A stretch of DNA of 64,000 nucleotides from Pseudomonas sp. Q2-TVG4-2 (GTDB lineage: Bacteria; Pseudomonadota; Gammaproteobacteria; Pseudomonadales; Pseudomonadaceae), in NCBI RefSeq assembly GCF_013620795.1, contig NZ_LGLW01000013.1, positions 1 through 64,000 on the forward strand, in the 5' to 3' direction. Each line of letters starts with the position of its first letter. Within the stretch, counting starts at the first letter, position 1. The position numbers and the translations under genes were made by a program. Positions 25,980-34,024 of this stretch are shown piece after piece. The notes beneath the pieces are model-generated. The model did no database searches. It worked only from the letters and a program-made list of their open reading frames with translations, and had not been told where the DNA came from.

Positions 25980-27695
25980 TCAGGTGACCGGCTGAAGCAC
26001 CTGCGTATCCTGCGCGCGTGATGCCGGCCGAGCAGCCATGCTCTGGCCACGGCGATTCGGATCTTGCTCCTGCTGATCAGCGTCGAGCGAGTCGTCCGGC
26101 TGCGGGGTTGGCATCGGCAGTCCGATAAAGGTCTCCTGACGCAGGCAGCGCATCAAGCTGTAGCTCATTACCAGAATAAACACGGCAATCGGCAAACCGG
26201 CAGCGATCGAGGCCATCTGGATCGTCTTCAAGCCCCCTGCATACAGCAGCCCCATGGCGATAAAGGCTTGCAACACGCCCCACAGCAGGCGAATGCCTTG
26301 TGGAGGTTCGGCATCGCCATTGGAACACAGGGTACAGAGCACCAATGTGCCGGAGTCGGCCGAGGTGATGAAGTAGGTTGCCAGCATCAGGCAGACCAGG
26401 ATGCTGAGCAGCTGCCCGATCACGCCGGCATCTATCCGCGTCATCAGGGTGAAGATTGCCGATGTGGTTTCCGCCTTGGTCGCCGTCAGTACCTCGCCGC
26501 CAGTGAACACCGCCGCTTCGCCAACCAGTTGGCCGCTCTCGACCTTCTGCTGGTGCGCCATACGGTCATCCTGCTCGGCCTTCAGCGCTGAGCCGCCAAG
26601 AACGGACATCCACACGACCGTCACCAGCGTCGGTACCAGCAGCGTGCCGGCAACCAGCTCGCGAATCGTGCGGCCACGGGAAACCCGAGCGATGAACAGC
26701 CCGACGAAAGGACCCCAGGTCATCCACCAGGGCCAGTAGAACGCGGTCCACCAGTTCTGCCAGCCGCTGTCTTTCTGGGTGTCGCTCCAGAAGCTCAGGC
26801 CGACGATGTTGTGCAGGTAATCGCCGGTGCTTTCCAGGGTGAGATTGAGCAGGTAACGGGTAGGGCCGAGCAGCAGCACCACGGCGATCAGCAGAATCGA
26901 CAGAACCATGTTCCATTCAGACAGGCGGCGGATGCCTCGCGAGACGCCGGACATTACCGAGACAATGGCGCAGCCGCTGATCAGCGCAATCATCACCGCC
27001 TGCACGCCGAAGTTGACCGGCAGGCCGAACACCTGATTGAAACCGGTGTTGATCTGGGTCACGCCGAGCCCCAGCGATTGAGACACGCCGAACGCGGTGA
27101 TCGCGACCGCGATGATGTCGACGGTATGACCGATGGGGCCGTAGATACGATCGCCGATCAGCGGGTAGAGGATCGAGCGCATCGTCAATGGCAAGCCCTT
27201 GCGATAGGCGAAGTAGGCCAGGGCCAAGCCAATCATGGTGAAGATCGCCCAAGGATGCAGACCCCAGTGGAACATGGTGAGGCGCATGGCGGCGGTGGCA
27301 GCCTCGTCGGTCAGGCCTTCGGTGAGCGGGTTGCTGGCGTAGTGCAACATCGGTTCGCCAACTGACCAGAAGATCAAGCCGATGCCCATGCCGCCGCTGA
27401 ACAGCATGGCGATCCAGGACACGAACGAGAACTCCGGCTTCTCATGGTCGCGACCCAGGCGTATGTGCCCGAAGCGACTGACCATCAGATACAACAGCAA
27501 GCCCAACACGCTGCTGACCAGGCTCAGGTAGAACCACTTGAAGTTGCCGAGAATGAAATCCGAGGTGTTCTGGAAGAAGGCACCGGCCTGTTCGGCGAGT
27601 ACTGCACAAAGCACTACGAAGCCGATGACAAGCAGCTTGGAAACCACGGTAACGGTGGGGTTGAGGCCGCGGAACGGGCCTGACTGTGCATGCAT
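25980..27695 (-). CDS. BCCT-family quaternary amine transporter
   Basis: A 571-residue member of the betaine/choline/carnitine transporter family with twelve membrane segments. The signature region is clear: WWTAFYWPWWMTWGPFVG, then FIARVSRGRTIREL. The aromatic-rich helix thought to line the substrate box is part of this. A Gly-rich GGMGIGLIFWSVGEPM in helix 3 matches Na+-coupled members. The C-terminal cytoplasmic tail is Gln/Asp-rich. Start is the ATG at 27695, with AAGGGA upstream; the longer frame is not family-like. It is divergent from the Rieske operon, implying import of that pathway's substrate. Confidence 0.92.
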   Translation of the reverse strand: MHAQSGPFRGLNPTVTVVSKLLVIGFVVLCAVLAEQAGAFFQNTSDFILGNFKWFYLSLVSSVLGLLLYLMVSRFGHIRLGRDHEKPEFSFVSWIAMLFSGGMGIGLIFWSVGEPMLHYASNPLTEGLTDEAATAAMRLTMFHWGLHPWAIFTMIGLALAYFAYRKGLPLTMRSILYPLIGDRIYGPIGHTVDIIAVAITAFGVSQSLGLGVTQINTGFNQVFGLPVNFGVQAVMIALISGCAIVSVMSGVSRGIRRLSEWNMVLSILLIAVVLLLGPTRYLLNLTLESTGDYLHNIVGLSFWSDTQKDSGWQNWWTAFYWPWWMTWGPFVGLFIARVSRGRTIRELVAGTLLVPTLVTVVWMSVLGGSALKAEQDDRMAHQQKVESGQLVGEAAVFTGGEVLTATKAETTSAIFTLMTRIDAGVIGQLLSILVCLMLATYFITSADSGTLVLCTLCSNGDAEPPQGIRLLWGVLQAFIAMGLLYAGGLKTIQMASIAAGLPIAVFILVMSYSLMRCLRQETFIGLPMPTPQPDDSLDADQQEQDPNRRGQSMAARPASRAQDTQVLQPVT

Positions 27696-28115
27696 CGCAA
27701 ATGTCCCTTTTTGTGTTTGTTGTAAAGGGTTTTGGTGCAGCCCGTGGAGAGCTCCATCCCACAGCCTCGGCCAAACGGTCGAAGACAGCCACAAGACAGG
27801 CATGTGGCAGATGGAGCCGGTATCCCGGCTGCCCTTGTTGCGGCATCAAAGTGACCGCTGATGCCGGTAATCAACAAGCCATTTTTTCTCATTGACTTAT
27901 GAGTTTTCCGCATCGATCGAGCGGCCACTCGTTGCCCGTCGTTATGACTTGTCCATCCAAACGAGCGGCAGCTCGTCTCATGAGGAAATATCATTAATGC
28001 CGCCGGAAAAATCGTTTGTGGAGGCATCCAGCGGTTGATGAAACTCCCTGCCAACGGACTGGACCAGCGTGCCAGTCGATCATAAAAAAACCGTGCCTTG
28101 CAGGGGAGAACAACA
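27696..28115. promoter_or_regulatory. 420-bp divergent regulatory region between BCCT and Rieske genes
   Basis: No gene is visible. An AT-rich core (about 27880-27910) and the paired palindromes at 27918-27976 sit near the middle. The region should contain the promoters of both the transporter and the catabolic operon. Confidence 0.6.
27918..27976. promoter_or_regulatory. two directly repeated 15-bp palindromic sites
   Basis: CGAGCGGCCACTCGT (27918-27932) and CGAGCGGCAGCTCGT (27962-27976) agree at 13 of 15 positions. Each is itself an inverted repeat (CGAG...CTCG; the second extends to ACGAGC...GCTCGT). Their starts are 44 bp apart, about four helical turns, so a protein could bind both on one face. 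They are strong operator candidates for the divergent BCCT/Rieske promoters. Confidence 0.55.
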
Positions 28116-29306
28116 ATGACAACTTCCAGCTCTCGACTCATTCCGGTTCAACAACTGGAACGCATATTCAACCCGATCGACCAAGCTACCGGGCTTGCCA
28201 ATGAGTTTTACACGGACCAGCGCTATTTTGAGCTGGAGCGCGACGAAGTGATGGGCAAGACCTGGGCGTGCGTCGGCTTCGCCAGCGATCTGGTCAAGAA
28301 TGGCTCGGTCAAGCCGATCGACTTCATGGGATTGCCCTTGCTGCTGATGCGCAACCGCGAAGGCCTGGTACAGGTATTTCATAACGTCTGCAGTCATCGC
28401 GGCATGAAGCTGGTGCAGGAAGAGGGCGAAGTGCAGGGCGTGATTCGCTGCCCGTATCACTCCTGGACCTATGACCTCAACGGCAACCTGCGCGGCACGC
28501 CGCATGTCGGTGGGATCGATAACCACAAGGACGAACGCTTTGCCTGCGAGAAGCACGGCCTGAAGTCGCTGCGCAGCTCGATCTGGATGGACATGGTGTT
28601 CATCAACCTGTCCGGCGATGCTCAGCCGCTGGAAGAGATGCTGGCGCCGCTGACCGCGCGCTGGTCTCAGTTCCTCGGTGAGGATGGCATGAGCCTGCTG
28701 CGTCGCCGGCCAGGCCAGGACGCCACCACCCTGGACATCAACTGTAACTGGAAACTGGCTGTCGAGAACTATTGCGAGGCCTACCACCTGCCGTGGGTAC
28801 ACCCGAGCCTCAACAGCTATTCGAGGCTGGAAGATCACTACAACATCCTGTTCGACGAGCGCTTCGCCGGGCAGGGCAGCCACGCCTACAACCTGTCGGA
28901 TGTTGCCGGCACTCACCTGCCGAAGTTTCCCAGCTGGCCGCAGGATCGTTTGCGCAACGCCGAATATGTGGCCTTCTTCCCCAACGTATTGCTCGGTATC
29001 CAGGCCGATCACGCCTTCGCGATGCAGCTGGAGCCGGTCGCGCCGGGCCGGACAATTGAACACTTGCGGTTGTTCTACGTTGGCGACGAGGCTCTGAGCG
29101 ACGAGTATGCCGCCTGCCGCAGCGCGATTCTAGAGTCCTGGAAGGTGGTGTTCGCCGAGGACATCAGCTCGGTGGAAGGTATGCAGAAAGGCCGCCTCTC
29201 GCCGGGCTATACCGGCGGCGTCTTCTCGCCGGTGATGGATGTCCCGACGCACTTCTTCCATCAGTGGGCTGCGCGTCAGCTGCTCGAAATCACGCCGTCC
29301 GCCTGA
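28116..29306 (+). CDS. Rieske non-haem iron oxygenase, quaternary/methylated amine clade
   Basis: A 396-residue oxygenase alpha subunit. The Rieske [2Fe-2S] ligands are Cys92-x-His94 (CSHRG) and Cys112-x2-His115 (CPYH). The mononuclear iron site is His224, His229 (EAYHLPWVHP) and probably Asp349 (FAEDISSVEG). The residue bridging the two metal centres is Glu221 rather than the usual Asp, as reported for carnitine oxygenase CntA. The general sequence fits choline/glycine-betaine/carnitine-type oxygenases. Start is the ATG at 28116 after AGGGGAG. First gene of a five-gene operon divergent from a BCCT transporter. No CntB/GbcB-like reductase is nearby. Substrate unknown. Confidence 0.88.
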   Translation: MTTSSSRLIPVQQLERIFNPIDQATGLANEFYTDQRYFELERDEVMGKTWACVGFASDLVKNGSVKPIDFMGLPLLLMRNREGLVQVFHNVCSHRGMKLVQEEGEVQGVIRCPYHSWTYDLNGNLRGTPHVGGIDNHKDERFACEKHGLKSLRSSIWMDMVFINLSGDAQPLEEMLAPLTARWSQFLGEDGMSLLRRRPGQDATTLDINCNWKLAVENYCEAYHLPWVHPSLNSYSRLEDHYNILFDERFAGQGSHAYNLSDVAGTHLPKFPSWPQDRLRNAEYVAFFPNVLLGIQADHAFAMQLEPVAPGRTIEHLRLFYVGDEALSDEYAACRSAILESWKVVFAEDISSVEGMQKGRLSPGYTGGVFSPVMDVPTHFFHQWAARQLLEITPSA

Positions 29307-29316
29307 GGAAGCCGCC

Positions 29317-30762
29317 ATGCATTCGATTGCCTCCCATTGGCTGAATTACATCGATGGTGAATGGGTCGACAGCCCGCAGCATCTGGTGGTGAACAACCCA
29401 GGCACTGCCGAGCCGCTGGCCACCGTCGCTCGGGCCGGTGTCGCCGACGCCGAGCGCGCGCTGCTGGCGGCGCGGCGTTGTGCCGACAGCGGCGCATTGA
29501 GCCAGGTGCGCCCGGCTCAGCGCGTCAGCTGGTTGCTGCGGATCGCCAACGAGATTCGCGACCTGGCGGATGAAGGCGCCTGGGTGCTGTGTCAGGAGAA
29601 TGGCAAGAGCCTGGCCGACGCCCGAGATGAGTTCACCGAGGCCGCACGTTATTTCGAGTACTACGCGGGCATGGCCGACAAGATCGAGGGCACCTCGATT
29701 CCGTTGGGCGACGGCTACATGGATTTCACCGTTTACGACCCGATCGGCGTTTCGGCGCAGATCGTGCCCTGGAATTTCCCTGTATCCATCTGCGCGCGCT
29801 CATTGGCGCCGGCATTGGCTGCCGGCAATGCGGTGGTGATCAAATCCCCGGAGCTCTCGCCGTTGGGCATGTGCGTGCTGATCCGCGCCATCGCCAACGC
29901 GGGCTTGCCGAATGGGGCGGTCAATCTGATCTGCGGTCTGGGTCGAGAAACCGGTGCGCATCTGGTGAGTAGCGCCAAGGTGGACCAGATCGTCTTCACC
30001 GGCTCGGTTGCAACCGGGCAATCGATCCTGCGCGCTGCGGCAGAGCACGCCATTCCCTGTGTCATGGAGCTCGGCGGCAAGTCGGCGGCGATCGTCTTTG
30101 CCGATGCCGACCGCGAGCAGCTGCTGGCCAGCGTCAAGGGCGGGATTTTTTTCAACGCTGGCCAGGTCTGTTCGGCCATGTCGCGCTTGCTGGTCCAGCG
30201 TGACATCTACGAGGAAATCGTCTCGGACGTGGTGGCGCTGGCCGAAGGGCTCAGCGTCGGGCTCGGCCAGGACAACCCCGACCTCACTCCGGTGATCAGC
30301 GCCGGCCAGCTGGCCGGCATCGAAACTCTGTGCCGACGCGCGACTGACGAGGGAGCCGTGGCCGCCACCGGAGGCGAGGCGTTCAGCGACCGAAGCGGAC
30401 ACTTCATGCGGCCGACGGTGTTTCGTGATGTCAGCCCCGAGATGTCTATCGCCCAGCAGGAGGTGTTCGGTCCGGTGCTGACGGTGATTCCCTTCGACAC
30501 GGAAGAGGAGGCCATCGCCATCGCCAACGGAACCGATTTCGGCCTCGTCGCTGGCGTGTTCACCCAGAACATCAATCGCGCCATGCGCTGTTCGCGCCGT
30601 TTGAAGGCGGGCCAGGTGTTCGTGAACGAATGGTATGCAGGCGGCATTGAGACGCCGTTCGGCGGCGTCGGCCTGTCGGGTTACGGCCGGGAAAAAGGCC
30701 AGGAGGCGTTGTACAGCTACGTTCGTACCAAGAACGTGGCGATCCGCGTGGCGGGGGAGTAA
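29317..30762 (+). CDS. NAD(P)-dependent aldehyde dehydrogenase, betaine-aldehyde-dehydrogenase-like
   Basis: A 481-residue ALDH-superfamily enzyme oxidising an aldehyde to its acid. Key residues are Asn153 (PWNF), Glu251 (MELGGKS) and the nucleophile Cys285 (FNAGQVCSA). The C-terminal [17 protein letters not shown] is typical of betaine-aldehyde and aminoaldehyde dehydrogenases. It starts 10 bp after the Rieske stop with TGAGGAAG as ribosome-binding site. In context it would take an aldehyde released by the Rieske enzyme or by the FAD oxidase. Confidence 0.93.
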   Translation: MHSIASHWLNYIDGEWVDSPQHLVVNNPGTAEPLATVARAGVADAERALLAARRCADSGALSQVRPAQRVSWLLRIANEIRDLADEGAWVLCQENGKSLADARDEFTEAARYFEYYAGMADKIEGTSIPLGDGYMDFTVYDPIGVSAQIVPWNFPVSICARSLAPALAAGNAVVIKSPELSPLGMCVLIRAIANAGLPNGAVNLICGLGRETGAHLVSSAKVDQIVFTGSVATGQSILRAAAEHAIPCVMELGGKSAAIVFADADREQLLASVKGGIFFNAGQVCSAMSRLLVQRDIYEEIVSDVVALAEGLSVGLGQDNPDLTPVISAGQLAGIETLCRRATDEGAVAATGGEAFSDRSGHFMRPTVFRDVSPEMSIAQQEVFGPVLTVIPFDTEEEAIAIANGTDFGLVAGVFTQNINRAMRCSRRLKAGQVFVNEWYAGGIETPFGGVGLSGYGREKGQEALYSYVRTKNVAIRVAGE

Positions 30763-30767
30763 TTGAT

Positions 30768-32165
30768 ATGTTCAAGACTTGGCTTTGTGTGGTTTGTGGC
30801 CTGATTTACGACGAAGCCCTCGGCTGGCCGCAGGACGGTATCGTCGCCGGCACGCGCTGGGCTGATGTGCCCGAAGACTGGAAATGCCCCGAATGCGGCG
30901 TCGGCAAGAGCGATTTCGAGATGCTCGATGTCAGCGAGTCGGTGATCGCCGACGTTGCCGCCAGCACGCCATTGCCGCAGCCGCCGGTCGTGCAATCCGC
31001 TCCGACGCCGCGTCAGCCGATCGTCATCATCGGTAGCGGTTATGCCGGCTACGGGCTGGCTCAGACGCTGCGCAAGGCTGATCCGAAGGTCGAGATTCGC
31101 GTTTTGACTCGCGAATCCGGGCATCTGTATTCCAAGCCGGGCTTATCGATCGGTCTGGCTCAAGGCAAGACTGCCGAAGCGATGGCGGGTGAGCCGCCTC
31201 TGGCCATCGAAAAACGCCTGAATATTCGCATTTACCCGCATTGCTCTGTCGAGCGTATCGACAGCGCCGCGCGGCGGCTACATACCAGTTTCGGCGAGAT
31301 GGAGTATGGCCAGCTAGTGCTGGCCTGTGGGGCTCAGCCGATCCGGCTACCTATCGCAGGCACTACCGACGCGTTGTGCAGCATCAACAATCTGCATGAC
31401 TACCAGGGCTTTCGCCAGCGTCTGGTCGGTGCGCGGCGGGTGGCGATTCTCGGTGATGGCCTGATCGGCTGCGAATTCGCCAATGACCTGGCGAGCAGCG
31501 GTTTCGAGGTCAGCGTGATCGGTCTCGGCCAGTGGCCGATGGAGCGTCTGCTGCCAGTCGAAGCGGGCCGGCACTTGCAGGCGGCGCTGGCCGAGCTGGG
31601 GGTGGACTGGTATCTGCAGAACACGCTGCAGCGGATCGATCCGCTGGAGCAGGGCTACCGTCTGAGCCTGGCCGATGGCCGGCAGCTGGATGCCGATCTC
31701 GTGCTTTCTGCGGTGGGCCTGCGTCCGGACCTGGGCCTGGCCGAAAGTGCTGGGGTTGCGGTGGGGCGCGGCATACGGGTCGATGCGCAGCTGCGCACCT
31801 CGCAGGAAGGAATTTACGCTCTGGGTGATGGCATTGAGATCGAAGGTCAGCTGCTGCCGTACCTGGCGCCGATCAATCAGGGCATACAGGCACTCAGCAA
31901 GACCCTGCTGGGGCAGCCGACGGAGGTTAGCTATCCGTTGATGCCGGTCACGGTTAAGACGCCCGTCGCCCCGCTGTGCCTGCTGGCGCCTGCCGCTGGC
32001 TGTGCCGGTGAATGGCGGGTGACACCCGCCGATGACGGTCTGAGTGCCGGTTTCTACGATAGCGAAGGGCAACTGTGCGGCTTCGTGCTGCTCGGTCGTC
32101 AGGCTCAGCTGCAACGCAACGCTTGGCTGCAATCCTGCCAGAACGCACAACGGGCCGTCGCCTGA
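30768..32165 (+). CDS. rubredoxin-NAD(P)H:rubredoxin reductase fusion
   Basis: A 465-residue fusion. Residues 1-52 are a rubredoxin with Cys7, Cys10, Cys40 and Cys43 ([10 protein letters not shown], then WKCPECG). A Pro/Ala-rich linker (about 58-82) follows, then an FAD-dependent pyridine-nucleotide-disulphide-type reductase. That part has [14 protein letters not shown] for [17 protein letters not shown] for NAD(P)H and GIYALGDG near the end. Electrons would flow from NAD(P)H through FAD to the tethered rubredoxin. It begins 5 bp after the aldehyde dehydrogenase gene. As no ferredoxin reductase is encoded nearby, it is the likely electron donor to the Rieske oxygenase; this is inference. Confidence 0.92.
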   Translation: MFKTWLCVVCGLIYDEALGWPQDGIVAGTRWADVPEDWKCPECGVGKSDFEMLDVSESVIADVAASTPLPQPPVVQSAPTPRQPIVIIGSGYAGYGLAQTLRKADPKVEIRVLTRESGHLYSKPGLSIGLAQGKTAEAMAGEPPLAIEKRLNIRIYPHCSVERIDSAARRLHTSFGEMEYGQLVLACGAQPIRLPIAGTTDALCSINNLHDYQGFRQRLVGARRVAILGDGLIGCEFANDLASSGFEVSVIGLGQWPMERLLPVEAGRHLQAALAELGVDWYLQNTLQRIDPLEQGYRLSLADGRQLDADLVLSAVGLRPDLGLAESAGVAVGRGIRVDAQLRTSQEGIYALGDGIEIEGQLLPYLAPINQGIQALSKTLLGQPTEVSYPLMPVTVKTPVAPLCLLAPAAGCAGEWRVTPADDGLSAGFYDSEGQLCGFVLLGRQAQLQRNAWLQSCQNAQRAVA

Positions 32166-32174
32166 GGGTTCATC

Positions 32175-33503
32175 ATGAAAAGCTCAATCAATCTGCCCCA
32201 TGACGACGCCAGTTGTGGCTGGTATAGCGCATTGCCCGAACCACAGGCTTGTACCCGTTTGCAGGGTGAGCAGCGTGCCGATTACGCGGTTATCGGCGCC
32301 GGGTTCGCCGGGCTGGCTGCCGCGCGACGCCTCGCCGAACACCATCCGCAGGCGCGCATTCTGCTGGTCGACGCCCAGCGCGTCGGCTATGGCGCCTCGG
32401 GGCGCAACTCCGGTTTCGTCATAGACCTGCCGCACAAGTTCGCGCTGGAACATCCCGAGCCAGCACATAAGCAGCGTCTGCTGGGGCTCAACCGCGCCGC
32501 CATCGCACAACTGCAGGGGCTGATCCAGCGCCACGGCATCGAATGCCAGTGGTCGCACGCCGGGAAATATCAGGGGGCGGTGGGCCCTCGCGGGCTGGCC
32601 TATCTCAAGCATTTCGAACATCTGCTCAAGGGCCTCGGCGAATCCTTCGAGTGGGTCGAGCGCAGCGAGCTGGCCCGGGTTCTCGGCACCCAGCATTACA
32701 GCGGCGCAATCTACACGCCGGGCTGTTACCTGATGCAGCCGGCGGCATTGGTCACCGGTCTGGCTCGATCGCTGCCTGGCAATGTCGAGCTGCTTGAAGA
32801 GTCGCCAATCCAGCGTCTCGAGCGTGATGGTCAGGGCGGTTGGCTGCTGCACGGTAGCAACGGGCGCATCCGCACCCCGCAACTGCTGCTCGGCACCAGC
32901 ATCTTCACCCAGGAGTTCGGTTACCTGCGCAACCGTTTGCTGCCGGTGATGACATTCGCCAGCTGGACCCGGCCGTTGAGCGACGCCGAGCTGGCGGCCT
33001 ATGGCGGGCAGCTCGACTGGGGCCTGACCCCGGCGGACCATGCCGGCACCACGGTGCGCATGACCCAGGACCGTCGAATCATCATCCGCAACACCTACAA
33101 GCATGTGCCCAAGTATGGGCGCAGCAGCAGCGAGGCCATGCGCACCAGTATCCGCGAGGATCATCGCAAGGCCTTCCTGGCGCGCTTTCCGCAGTTGGCT
33201 GAGGTGCCCTTCAGCCACACCTGGGGTGGGGTTTATGCCATCTCTCGCAACTTCACCAATTTCTTCGGTGAGTTGGAGCAGGGCGTTTACGCCTCGGCTT
33301 GTGACAACGGCGTCGGTGCGGCTTGGGGCACTATCTCTGGGACGTTGCTGGCGGATCTCGCGGTGCAGGCCGACTCGGCGCAGCTGCGCGACATCCAGGC
33401 GGTGACGGGCATGCCGTCGCTTAATCCGCCTGAACCCTTTCTCGGCTTAGGGGTGCGCTCGCGCATTCGCCTGGCAGCCTGGAACAGTCGGAGTGAGCTA
33501 TGA
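32175..33503 (+). CDS. FAD-dependent amine oxidoreductase (DAO family)
   Basis: A 442-residue DAO-family flavoprotein. The Rossmann dinucleotide motif is AVIGAGFAGLAAARRL (Gly41-Gly46). RVGYGASGRNSGFV, which contacts the FAD, follows. The C-terminal CDNGVGAAWGTISG closes the FAD site. Relatives oxidise secondary or tertiary amines (sarcosine-, dimethylglycine- or gamma-glutamylputrescine-type substrates). In this operon it could remove N-methyl groups or deaminate the product of the earlier steps. Its last four bases overlap the start of the cupin gene. Confidence 0.88.
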   Translation: MKSSINLPHDDASCGWYSALPEPQACTRLQGEQRADYAVIGAGFAGLAAARRLAEHHPQARILLVDAQRVGYGASGRNSGFVIDLPHKFALEHPEPAHKQRLLGLNRAAIAQLQGLIQRHGIECQWSHAGKYQGAVGPRGLAYLKHFEHLLKGLGESFEWVERSELARVLGTQHYSGAIYTPGCYLMQPAALVTGLARSLPGNVELLEESPIQRLERDGQGGWLLHGSNGRIRTPQLLLGTSIFTQEFGYLRNRLLPVMTFASWTRPLSDAELAAYGGQLDWGLTPADHAGTTVRMTQDRRIIIRNTYKHVPKYGRSSSEAMRTSIREDHRKAFLARFPQLAEVPFSHTWGGVYAISRNFTNFFGELEQGVYASACDNGVGAAWGTISGTLLADLAVQADSAQLRDIQAVTGMPSLNPPEPFLGLGVRSRIRLAAWNSRSEL

Positions 33504-33871
33504 GCAAGGTCGTTTCCGGACGTGGACCCGTGTTGCGGGTGGATCATCATGATCTCGATTTCATCCCCCGTGGCGGCCCACCGGGCGCGGCCTACGTGGC
33601 GCGCGCGATCAGCAACGAGGTGTCGCCGAACATCGGCATTGGCTTCGCTCGCTGGGAAGGCGCCGAGGTCGCCTGGACATTGCTTTATGACGAGGTGATT
33701 TTCGTCATCGAGGGCTGCTTCGAGCTGCAGGCCAACGGCGAGCTGTATCGGGTTGAACCGGGGCAGCTGCTGTGGATACCCGAAGGCACCGAACTGGTCT
33801 ATGGCGGCCATGCCTTGTTCGGCTACGTGGTGCACCCGGGCGATTGGAAGCAGCGCCACGGCCTGGTCTGA
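33500..33871 (+). CDS. small cupin-domain protein (EutQ-like)
   Basis: A 123-residue single-domain cupin: conserved strands around FARWEGAEVAWTLLYDEVIF, the FVIEGCFELQANGE turn, EPGQLLWIPEGTELVYG and a final GYVVHPGDW. The canonical metal-binding cupin HxH of motif 1 is not obvious (WTLLYDEVIFV instead), which recalls EutQ-type cupins. Translationally coupled to the amine oxidase gene (ATGA). Role unknown; it could be a lyase, isomerase or accessory protein for the oxidase product. Confidence 0.8.
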   Translation: MSKVVSGRGPVLRVDHHDLDFIPRGGPPGAAYVARAISNEVSPNIGIGFARWEGAEVAWTLLYDEVIFVIEGCFELQANGELYRVEPGQLLWIPEGTELVYGGHALFGYVVHPGDWKQRHGLV

Positions 33872-33891
33872 AACGCGCCGAGGCAGGTGAC

Positions 33892-33918
33892 GAGCGTTAG
33901 CGTCAGCGCTGAACGCTC
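33892..33918 (+). terminator. hairpin at the end of the Rieske operon
   Basis: GAGCGTTAGCG (33892-33902) pairs with CGCT-G-AACGCTC (33907-33918), with one bulged base. The following sequence is only mildly T-rich, so termination may be partial. Confidence 0.4.
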
Positions 33919-34024
33919 GGTGTGCTTGTCATTCCGTTTGGTCGATTGGAATGTGACCGCATGGTAACGCCGGTCACGAATTGGCGCGCGCAGGGTTGAC
34001 GCTTATTGAAAGGGAGGCAGGCCG

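Noticed and set aside
27614..28141. Minus-strand frame running from the BCCT 5' end across the divergent regulatory region
   Set aside because: It has no family similarity and crosses both promoters; the BCCT start at 27695 is well supported.
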